Below are positions 18,072 through 25,538 of a stretch of 56,718 bases of DNA, piece by piece. How positions within the stretch are numbered: the stretch's first letter is position 1; the number at the start of each line of letters is the position of its first letter. This DNA is from Clostridia bacterium (lineage in GTDB: Bacteria > Bacillota > DSM-12270 > Thermacetogeniales > Thermacetogeniaceae): assembly GCA_902812385.1 (NCBI GenBank), contig CADDZD010000007.1:1-56718 (forward strand), in the 5' to 3' direction. Position numbers and translations under genes: made by a program. Below the pieces are notes generated by a model. The model did no database searches. It saw only the letters and a program-made list of their open reading frames with translations, and was not told where the DNA came from.

Positions 18072-19472
18072 TTAGAGCTCTTCGTATACCTTGTCCAGAG
18101 GCATTCCTAAGTCAATGAGTTCTTTCCTGATGTCCAGATAAAGCTTATGGTACTCCGGTGAAGGTCTCATTTCTTTCAGATCAAAGCATTCCAGAACACT
18201 CTTGCCTTTCGGCGGGTTGCTCAAGCGCTCTTCATACTTGGGAAGAACCTTCTTGGCAATTTCATTGGCTTGCTTACGGGTCATTCCCGCACAGGATTTA
18301 AATACCTCACCGCACCACCAGGCTTCCATCGGCGTGAGATAATCCGTTAGCTTACCGCCTGCTGACCTTGGCTGTGTGGTCTTCGAGGCGCCTGATACAC
18401 AATGGTTCATTAAACCAATCGCCGCCTCATACATGAACATGTCAGTACACGGGCCACCGGTTTCGTTGACGATCTTGTTGCGGATCAGGTTGGTGTTTCT
18501 GCTAACAGCCTGAATAGCCACGCTGTTGGCCCAGAGAGCCTTGCGACCACAGTTCCCGAGCAACTGAATATCATAAACGTAGGAACTCGTGTAGTCGCTA
18601 TCAAGGATAGTGGCAATGAGCAGGTCAACGGCTATGTTGGCTAATGCTGCGCCTTCCGGCGGTCCCGCGTAACCACCGATGTAAGAGAATCCGCCTGCCC
18701 GGATGCGCATATTATTATTTATAGCCATCATAACCCGGTGAAAAACTGCGAAATTGGTTTTCAGTTCTACGGGGCAAAGGGCCATTGTCACATTGCCGGG
18801 TCCTCCTATGGCGGAGGCACCTCCTAAATGGCCATACTCAGTGACCGCTCCTGCGATACCGGTGTTGGCCATACCAGGCCGGCCGGCTCGCCAGAGAGCC
18901 TCGCGCCTCAACTCTGCCTCATAACCGCCCATCAGCGTCTCGTAGGGGGTCCCGGAACGGATTTTCCTGCCATAAACCGTTGCAAGGGAAGGCCCGTGAA
19001 GAACGTCAACCAATTTTTTATATTTAACGATACCTTCAACGATTGGTACATATAATTCCTCTGATACAACAATTCCCAGAGATGCAGCCAGTAATGGAGG
19101 AGTCGGATCCTCGGGTTTCCTCGCCTTGAGTATAACCTGGTCGCTTCCGTTTCCCAAAGTGATTTCCTTCGGCTTATGCTTTAATGTGTCGATCAATTCC
19201 TCCTCTGTAATCTTGATGATTCTCTCTGTCTCAACGTTGAGCATCCCCAGTTCCAACGCCAGTTCCCAACCGGCTCTAAAAAACTGATCGGCCAGATCGT
19301 CATCGCAGTTGATCGGGTTTTCCAGATCGCAGGTTTTTTCAAGCCCGTATTTCTTCAGTATGGCTCTGATTGTTTGCGGTATAACCTTGGTATCCCAATC
19401 CTTAACCGAACAGATGGGTCCGTTATAGGCCCGGTCAAGACTCCTCAATATCTTCTCAGTTCTCAATGACAT
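18072..19472 (-). CDS. MtmB-family corrinoid methyltransferase without pyrrolysine (copy 2)
   Basis: This 466-residue protein is the second MtmB-family member and is related along its length to copy 1 at 8926-10317. Shared landmarks are SVKDWDTKVIPQT, the AGRPGMANTG segment, IGGYAGPPEG, GGPCTDM and NPPKGKSVLECFDLKE. Pyl202 of methanogen MtmB aligns with Thr204 here; there is no in-frame amber codon. I chose ATG at 19472 because GGAG lies 8 nt upstream; GTG at 19481 lies inside that site. The corrinoid gene is immediately upstream and an intrinsic terminator follows. It differs from copy 1 at the Pyl position and around it, so the two probably have different substrates. Confidence 0.85.
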   Translation of the reverse strand: MSLRTEKILRSLDRAYNGPICSVKDWDTKVIPQTIRAILKKYGLEKTCDLENPINCDDDLADQFFRAGWELALELGMLNVETERIIKITEEELIDTLKHKPKEITLGNGSDQVILKARKPEDPTPPLLAASLGIVVSEELYVPIVEGIVKYKKLVDVLHGPSLATVYGRKIRSGTPYETLMGGYEAELRREALWRAGRPGMANTGIAGAVTEYGHLGGASAIGGPGNVTMALCPVELKTNFAVFHRVMMAINNNMRIRAGGFSYIGGYAGPPEGAALANIAVDLLIATILDSDYTSSYVYDIQLLGNCGRKALWANSVAIQAVSRNTNLIRNKIVNETGGPCTDMFMYEAAIGLMNHCVSGASKTTQPRSAGGKLTDYLTPMEAWWCGEVFKSCAGMTRKQANEIAKKVLPKYEERLSNPPKGKSVLECFDLKEMRPSPEYHKLYLDIRKELIDLGMPLDKVYEEL

Positions 19473-19483
19473 CGAGTTCACTC

Positions 19484-20185
19484 CTAACTTTGATAATATT
19501 CAAGAATGACCGGTTCAAAAGTTCCCGGAGTTTGTCCGGATCTAACCAATCTCTTGCATACCTCCACTGCATCTGTTGCGGTATACCCGTGCCCGTCGGC
19601 TTTGATTTTTATTGTCCAGTCAGCGGTTACCGGACCACCGCCCACCACGTAGTAATACTTGCCCCTAAGACCCGAATCAACTAAGTACTGAACTATATCT
19701 TGCTGATAAGGCATTGATGTAGTCAATAACGTTGACGCGGCTATAATCGTTGCACCTATTTCCTCAGCTTTTTGAACAAAAGTCTTCGGCTCAACGTTAA
19801 TGCCGAGATCGTAAACTTCAAAACCATTGACGGCTAATAGTGCTGCAACGATGTTTTTACCAATATCATGCAGGTCCCCCGATACTGTACCGATTACAAC
19901 CTTACCAAGTTGAGCACTACTATCCGCATTTTCCTCCTTCAGAGCTTTTGAAAGCACGTCAAAGACCGCTTTCATCGCATCACCGGCCAGGATTAATTCC
20001 GGTAAATACGCTTCGCCGGAGTTGAACTTTGACCCAATTATATCCAGACCTTTAGCCGCTCCATTTTGGATAGCTTCTATGGCCGGGATTCCTGCATCCA
20101 GCGCTTCCTGCGCCACTTTTGCCGCTTGTTCGACGTCGCACTCGACAATGGCATTGCATAAACGTTCTAGAATTTGTTCTTTCAT
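19484..20185 (-). CDS. Methyltransferase corrinoid protein, MtmC/MttC-like (copy 2)
   Basis: This 233-residue corrinoid protein has the helical cap domain (YLPELILAGDAMK at about residues 60-72) and the B12 domain with axial-ligand motif DLHDIGKN (His106). SGDLHDIGKNIVAALLAVNG and the later VVGGGPVTADW match the family. It would be the methyl acceptor for the MtmB-like protein encoded just downstream. GGAGG precedes the ATG. The leader of about 340 nt has no promoter I can assign with confidence. Confidence 0.92.
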   Translation of the reverse strand: MKEQILERLCNAIVECDVEQAAKVAQEALDAGIPAIEAIQNGAAKGLDIIGSKFNSGEAYLPELILAGDAMKAVFDVLSKALKEENADSSAQLGKVVIGTVSGDLHDIGKNIVAALLAVNGFEVYDLGINVEPKTFVQKAEEIGATIIAASTLLTTSMPYQQDIVQYLVDSGLRGKYYYVVGGGPVTADWTIKIKADGHGYTATDAVEVCKRLVRSGQTPGTFEPVILEYYQS

Positions 20186-20528
20186 AGAAATTTACTCCTC
20201 CTTATATTGAATTCGTTCTGCCAATTCTCTTTTATTGATAAACAACCATCCAATTTCGTCATTGTGATGCGCGACTCCCCTCCTTTTGTTAAACAAATCC
20301 GTTGCCTTTTTTAGTCATACTTAGAATAATTTTTTTGTCGATCGTTGATAGTTCTTAGAAGTTAATTCAATTATTTTAAAAACTATACCTTTAATTATCT
20401 CTACAAAAAAATTACCGAAAAATATGTTTATCATTATCGTTTTTGTACATTTATACAAGTCGTTTTTGAAAAGCAACTGCCTCTTTAACTGTAGATCCCT
20501 ACCGTGCATGCCCGGCGCACCAAAATAG
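20186..20528. other. AT-rich leader of the corrinoid/methyltransferase unit
   Basis: No gene is visible. The stretch holds partial versions of the TATCA/TGATA element (near 20230-20245 and 20429-20440) but no complete dyad, and no promoter with good spacing on the minus strand. A TTGG followed at N10 by TC instead of GC lies close to the start codon (20210-20223) and is not convincing. Confidence 0.35.
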
Positions 20529-20559
20529 TGGTCACAGCACTCAAAATGCTGTGACCACG
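20529..20559 (-). terminator. Strong hairpin after the second BMP lipoprotein gene
   Basis: Perfect 12-bp arms (GTGGTCACAGCA and TGCTGTGACCAC) enclose a 7-nt loop about 24 nt after the stop codon. Only a weak T-run (CTATTTTGG) follows on the minus strand. It is the likely end, or 3' protective hairpin, of the long purine transcript. Confidence 0.65.
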
Positions 20560-20582
20560 AAAATGTATATTAACAACGACAC

Positions 20583-21695
20583 CTATAGCTTGCCTTCTAT
20601 GTTGTCCAGTAACCAGTTACATTTGACCAGTTCTGCATCGCTAATCTTCTGCCCTTCACCGACTATTGTTTTACCTTTATTGTCTTTAATCGGGCCTTTA
20701 AAAACGGTCAATTCGCCTTTCGATAACTTGTCCTTGGTTTCCTCTATCAATTTCTTAACATCGGCAGGAACCAACTTGTCATTCAGCGGAGCAATGGTTG
20801 ATGCCCCCTCCTTTGCGCTGGCCCAAATAGCTTTTCCCTTCCAATTCCCATCGTGATATGCCTTGACCTCTTGTACATAGATGGGGCCCCAATTCCATGT
20901 AAACGAAGTCAGGTTAGCCTGTGGCGCAAAATGCCTCATATCTGCATGGTACCCTATACTGTATATACCTCGTTCCTGGGCCGCCTGCTGTACTGCCGGG
21001 CTGTCCTGGTATTGGGCCAAAACGTCAGCCTTCTCATCTGCCAGGCTTAAAGCCGCCTCTTTTTCTTTTGCCGGGTCATACCAGGTACTTGTCCAGAGCA
21101 GTTTCACTTTAGCATTTGGATTCACTGCTTTAACACCCATGGCAAAACCATCAATTGCCCTTACAACGCAAGGAATGGGGTTGGCCGCAACATAACCAAT
21201 GATATTGGTCTTGGTCATTTTCCCTGCAACCATTCCAGTCAGATAAGTTCCTTCATATTCCCGGATATCATAAGTTGAAACATTCGGAGCAACTTCTAAA
21301 CCGGTTGCATGCAAGAAGTATATGTCAGGAAATTCCTTGGCCAGTTTTTTCACAGTGTCCCCATAGTTAAAACTAGTAGCTACAATCACTTTTGCTCCTT
21401 GTTGTATGAGTTGGCGCATTACTCTTTCAGAATCACTACCTGCCGGTACGTTTTGAACAAATATGGTTTCAACATAGGGTAATTGTTTTTCCAAATATAG
21501 TCTACCATTATTATGAGATGTATTCCAGCCTCCGTCAGTAACAGGTCCGATAAACACAAAACCGACTTTTAGCTTATCTTTTCCTTGATTTTGATTCCCG
21601 GGTACAGAGGTCTGTTTAGAACCGCAACCTGCCGTAAACAATGTGATAGCTATTAACAAGAAAGCTACCACTACAAATAATCTCTTTGTTTTCAT
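20583..21695 (-). CDS. BMP-family substrate-binding lipoprotein (copy 2)
   Basis: This 370-residue lipoprotein has lipobox LFTAGC followed by the BMP domain, opening with KLKVGFVFIGPVTDGGWNTS and continuing with AGSDSERVMRQL and MTKTNIIGYVAANPIP. By family it binds nucleosides or purine-like solutes. I chose ATG at 21695, preceded by GAGGGGGAA; the longer frame has no signal peptide at its start. It ends the second ABC set (ATPase, permease, permease, BMP). It differs enough from copy 1 for a distinct ligand to be plausible. Confidence 0.92.
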   Translation of the reverse strand: MKTKRLFVVVAFLLIAITLFTAGCGSKQTSVPGNQNQGKDKLKVGFVFIGPVTDGGWNTSHNNGRLYLEKQLPYVETIFVQNVPAGSDSERVMRQLIQQGAKVIVATSFNYGDTVKKLAKEFPDIYFLHATGLEVAPNVSTYDIREYEGTYLTGMVAGKMTKTNIIGYVAANPIPCVVRAIDGFAMGVKAVNPNAKVKLLWTSTWYDPAKEKEAALSLADEKADVLAQYQDSPAVQQAAQERGIYSIGYHADMRHFAPQANLTSFTWNWGPIYVQEVKAYHDGNWKGKAIWASAKEGASTIAPLNDKLVPADVKKLIEETKDKLSKGELTVFKGPIKDNKGKTIVGEGQKISDAELVKCNWLLDNIEGKL

Positions 21696-21872
21696 ACAAA
21701 TTCCCCCTCGTGTGATTTTTGATACCCCGTTCTGAAAACCCACTTTTAACGCTCAGACCACTAGAATCATGTAGTTTTATTTATCCATCCCCCTTCCTGC
21801 GTGTTTCGCCTATACAGAGGATTAATTATTTATATGCTTGTCTTGAGTAATCCCCCCTTTAGAATTGTATTG

Positions 21873-22808
21873 TTATCTTTCTTCACGGTCGTATGGAATA
21901 GTTAAAGCTTTTGGCATCAAATTTTTTGCCATCTGTGACCTTGCTGTTATGATAATGAGGACAATTATTGTTATTAGATAGGGCAACATTCTCATGAAGT
22001 ATGGAGAAATACCTATGCCTCTGGCCTGAAATTTAAACCCTAAAACGTCGACACCACCAAAAATAAGGGCACCTAAAGCGGCACGTACCGGGTTCCAGGT
22101 GGCGAATATAACCAAAACGATGGCGATCCACCCTCTTCCAGCCGACATATTCTCTAACCAGGAGGGTGCATAAGCAAGGGAAAGGTATGCACCTGCTAAT
22201 CCGGCGAACATACTTCCCAAACATACATAAAAGTAACGTACTGCAAATACATTTATACCCAGTGCGTCTGCAGCAGCGGGGTTCTCACCTACAGCTCGCA
22301 AATTCAGGCCTTCCCGTGTCCGGTAAATAACAAACCAGGACAAAGGCACTAACAAGTAGAGAACATAAACTAGCATGTCGTGATTAAATAGTACATGACC
22401 CAAGATAGGAATCTTTGATAATACCGGTACAGGTATCTTATGAAATATAACAGGCGAGGCCTGCCCAATCATCGACTTTCCTAAAAAAGCGCTTAAACCG
22501 GTCCCAAAAATTGTCAGGACAAGACCTGTGACCACTTGGCTCGCCCGGAGAGTAATTGTAATAAACGAAAAGATCAGACCAAATAACAGCGACACAGCTA
22601 CTGTCGCGAGAATCCCCAGTAACAGGCTTTGCGAATTGACCGCAGTGTAAAAGCCTGTTGCTGCACCTACAAGCATGATGCCTTCCACACCGAGGTTTAA
22701 GACACCAGACCTTTCAGCAAAGATTTCCCCTAGCGCTGCGTACAGAATTGGTGTGGCTGATATAATTGCAGCGTGCAAAGTAGCCGTCAACAGTGTCACC
22801 ATCTCCAT
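21873..22808 (-). CDS. BMP-type ABC transporter permease 2 (copy 2)
   Basis: This 311-residue BPD_transp_2 permease carries TPILYAALGEIFAERSGVLN, NLGVEGIMLVGA, GLNLRAVGENPAAADALGIN and AGRGWIAIVLVIFATWNP. The ATG at 22808 overlaps the upstream stop as TGATG and matches the start of the paralogue at 14733, so I prefer it to the ATG four codons earlier. It forms the transmembrane channel with the permease encoded upstream. Confidence 0.92.
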   Translation of the reverse strand: MEMVTLLTATLHAAIISATPILYAALGEIFAERSGVLNLGVEGIMLVGAATGFYTAVNSQSLLLGILATVAVSLLFGLIFSFITITLRASQVVTGLVLTIFGTGLSAFLGKSMIGQASPVIFHKIPVPVLSKIPILGHVLFNHDMLVYVLYLLVPLSWFVIYRTREGLNLRAVGENPAAADALGINVFAVRYFYVCLGSMFAGLAGAYLSLAYAPSWLENMSAGRGWIAIVLVIFATWNPVRAALGALIFGGVDVLGFKFQARGIGISPYFMRMLPYLITIIVLIIITARSQMAKNLMPKALTIPYDREER

Positions 22809-23902
22809 CAGACCCCGCATCCCCTTCTGTGGATTTTGATTCTGTACTGTGTCAATATATCTCCCCCAAGCACGAATAAGAGAATTGCTCCTTGCAACAT
22901 AGTCACAATGGACTCAGGCAAACCTACCATCTGTAAGGCGTAGCCCCCATTGTTTAATCCTCCAAATATAATTGCTACTAAAAGGATAACCAACGGGTTC
23001 AACCTGCTCAGCCAAGCGATAATTATAGCAGTATAACCGTAGCCGGGTGAAATATTATGCTGAAGCCTGCCTATGATACCACAAACCTCTCCCATACCCG
23101 CCAATCCTGCCAATCCTCCGCTGATGATCATAACCAGCAGCATGTTCTTTGCAATGTTGATACCTGCAGTACGGGCAACCTGTGTGTTTTCGCCAATCAG
23201 TCTTATTTCATACCCCCAGGTCGTCTTCCAGATAATTATCCATAAAATTATCGCGGCGAGTATAGCGAGAATAAGACCGGCATGAATCCTTGTCCCCGGG
23301 TAAACCGGTAGCATGGCTGATTGGGGGAAAACTTTGGAATACGGTAGAAATCCTTTAGGATCTTTCCAGGGGCCAAATATAAAGTAGTCGACCCAGAGGA
23401 TTGCCACATAATTCAGAAGAAGAGTTGTAAGGGTCTCATTGACGCCAATGAAAACCTTTAGAGCGGCGGGAACAAACCCCCATAAGGCACCACCCAAGAA
23501 TCCGGCGGTCAACACCAGTGTTAACATTAAAGGAGTAGGCAGGTCATGGAAAAACAATGCGACCCCGGTAGCCATAAAAGCACCGAAATAAAGCTGGCCT
23601 TCGGCACCGATATTCCATAACCCCATTTTAAAGGCCAAACTAACTCCTAATCCTGTTAACATCAAGGGGATCGCATGTACGATAGTCTCGGTAAAATTAT
23701 ATGTGTTTCCAAAAGCCCCATTAAGGAGGATTCCGTATATTTCGACAGGGTTGTAACCAAGCAGCGCTAAAAAGAGACCACCGAGCAGCAACACCAGTAT
23801 CACGGAAACAACCGGAACTATTAAATATGTAACCGGTGGTACAGACAGTCTTTTCTCAAACCGGATGCATTTGCCCTCGTTTAATTTGTCTAAGATATAC
23901 AT
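22808..23902 (-). CDS. BMP-type ABC transporter permease 1 (copy 2)
   Basis: This 364-residue permease carries AFKMGLWNIGAEGQLYFGA, GVNETLTTLLLNYVAILWV, IGENTQVARTAGIN and PGYGYTAIIIAWLSRLNP. I chose ATG at 23902 because GGAGGG lies 5 nt upstream; it overlaps the ATPase gene by 13 nt. It is the larger of the two membrane subunits of the second BMP importer. Confidence 0.92.
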   Translation of the reverse strand: MYILDKLNEGKCIRFEKRLSVPPVTYLIVPVVSVILVLLLGGLFLALLGYNPVEIYGILLNGAFGNTYNFTETIVHAIPLMLTGLGVSLAFKMGLWNIGAEGQLYFGAFMATGVALFFHDLPTPLMLTLVLTAGFLGGALWGFVPAALKVFIGVNETLTTLLLNYVAILWVDYFIFGPWKDPKGFLPYSKVFPQSAMLPVYPGTRIHAGLILAILAAIILWIIIWKTTWGYEIRLIGENTQVARTAGINIAKNMLLVMIISGGLAGLAGMGEVCGIIGRLQHNISPGYGYTAIIIAWLSRLNPLVILLVAIIFGGLNNGGYALQMVGLPESIVTMLQGAILLFVLGGDILTQYRIKIHRRGCGV

Positions 23903-25410
23903 TCTTTCCCTCCACCACACATCATTAACCCTATTTGCTCAATAGAAGCCTTACCCGGTACAACTATACCCGTAATTTTCCCCTCGTAAATTACCGCAAT
24001 CCTATCGGCGAGATTAAGTAGCTCATCTAGATCCTCGGAGATTAATAGTATTCCTGTTCCCTGTTCTTTCTGACTTAATAAGATTTGGTGTACGGCGTGG
24101 GTAGCTCCCAAATCTAGACCTCGACAGGGATAGGCCGCCACGAGTAAACTCGGTTTTTTGGAAGTCTCTCTTGCAAACAAAAGCTTTTGCTGGTTCCCAC
24201 CTGACATCAATTTGACTGGACTGAACACGCCTGCAGTTTTAATATCAAAATCCTTTACAATCTTTTCCGCATTCTTTCTTAAATGCTTCCAGTTAAGAAA
24301 TCCTCTTCTACTGTTTTCACTGTCCCTATACGTTTTAACTATCAAGTTTTCTATAACATTAAAGTTTTGCGCAAGGCCCATACCCACGCGATCTTCCGGT
24401 ACTATTGCAACTCCGGCGTTGATAATATCTCCTGGTTTGCAGTTGGTTAAATTCTTACCGTTAATCTTCATGCTTCCCGCAAGAGTTGGTCTTAATCCCG
24501 CTATAACTTCAACAAGTTCTTTCTGGCCGTTACCAGCAACTCCGGCTATTCCTAAAATCTCCCCCTTCCGGACACAAACTGAAAGACCTGATAAAGCCTC
24601 CATACCCCTGTCGTTTAGCGCTTTAATGCCCGTTAATTCCAGGACATTTTCTTCAGACATCACACAGCGCCGGCTTAACACTTTCGGAATTTCTCTACCC
24701 ACCATAATCCTGGCTAGTTCCTGCCGGGTTATGTCTTTTTTTAACATTGTCGCAACCGATTTACCGCCTCTAAGAACAGTGATTCGGTCGGCAATCTCCA
24801 TTACCTCATTCAGCTTATGGGTAATAATAATAACCGTCTTGCCTTCTTGAGCCATGTTTCGCAATGACGAAAATAAATCGACAACCTCCTGGGGTGTTAA
24901 GACAGCAGTTGGTTCATCAAGAATCAATAACCCTACTTTTCGATAAAGCATTTTCAATATTTCCACCCTCTGCCTTTCCCCAACAGAGAGTTGCCAAATC
25001 TCAGCTTTAGGATCTATGTTCAGTCCGTACTTTTTTGAAAAATTGCCTATTGCTTCATGAATCTCTTGGATATTAAGAAACCTGTGAATATCGTTCAACC
25101 CAAGAATTACATTTTCAGATACAGTCAAAGAGTCAACCAGACGGAAGTTCTGGTGAACCATCCCTATACCGCTTTTAATCGCATCCCTTGGAGATGCGAA
25201 GGTTACCTTTTTGCCGCTAATAACTATTTCTCCGGAATCAGGTTTATACAAACCTGTTAGAATATTCATTAGGGTAGTCTTACCGGCACCATTTTCTCCG
25301 AGTAAAGCATGAATTTCCCCTCTGTTGACCATGAGATTCACATTATCATTAGCCAGCACGCCAAAAAAGGATTTGGTTATCCCACGCATTTCTAAAATAA
25401 GCTCGTTCAT
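23890..25410 (-). CDS. BMP-type ABC transporter duplicated ATPase (copy 2)
   Basis: This 506-residue tandem ATPase shows domain 1 Walker A GENGAGKT, signature LSVGERQRVEI and Walker B LLILDEPTAVLTPQE. Domain 2 has a degenerate P-loop (GVAGNGQKELVEV) and signature MSGGNQQKLLFARE. It leads the second nucleoside/purine importer set. No -24/-12 promoter is visible in the 128 nt upstream, so it is probably co-transcribed with the molybdenum hydroxylase gene before it. Confidence 0.92.
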   Translation of the reverse strand: MNELILEMRGITKSFFGVLANDNVNLMVNRGEIHALLGENGAGKTTLMNILTGLYKPDSGEIVISGKKVTFASPRDAIKSGIGMVHQNFRLVDSLTVSENVILGLNDIHRFLNIQEIHEAIGNFSKKYGLNIDPKAEIWQLSVGERQRVEILKMLYRKVGLLILDEPTAVLTPQEVVDLFSSLRNMAQEGKTVIIITHKLNEVMEIADRITVLRGGKSVATMLKKDITRQELARIMVGREIPKVLSRRCVMSEENVLELTGIKALNDRGMEALSGLSVCVRKGEILGIAGVAGNGQKELVEVIAGLRPTLAGSMKINGKNLTNCKPGDIINAGVAIVPEDRVGMGLAQNFNVIENLIVKTYRDSENSRRGFLNWKHLRKNAEKIVKDFDIKTAGVFSPVKLMSGGNQQKLLFARETSKKPSLLVAAYPCRGLDLGATHAVHQILLSQKEQGTGILLISEDLDELLNLADRIAVIYEGKITGIVVPGKASIEQIGLMMCGGGKECIS

Positions 25411-25538
25411 TTTTCCATAACCCCTAAATATTTCAATTTAATATCCATGGTACTTTGTAACAAAGCATTCCGATGTGAACTTTAAAACTAAATTCTTACG
25501 CGTTTCCCAAAAATGATCGACATATTGCACAAACCCAT

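Noticed and set aside
8926-19472. Pyrrolysine-encoding mtmB genes
   Set aside because: Both frames are open without an in-frame TAG at the Pyl position, and no pylT or pylBCDS genes are visible in the window.
20210-20223. A -24/-12 promoter for the second corrinoid gene
   Set aside because: TTGG is present, but TC replaces GC at the required 10-nt spacing and it lies too close to the start codon.
20321-20509. A 62-residue minus-strand frame in the corrinoid leader
   Set aside because: It is composed of AT-rich low-complexity codons and has no ribosome binding site at good spacing.
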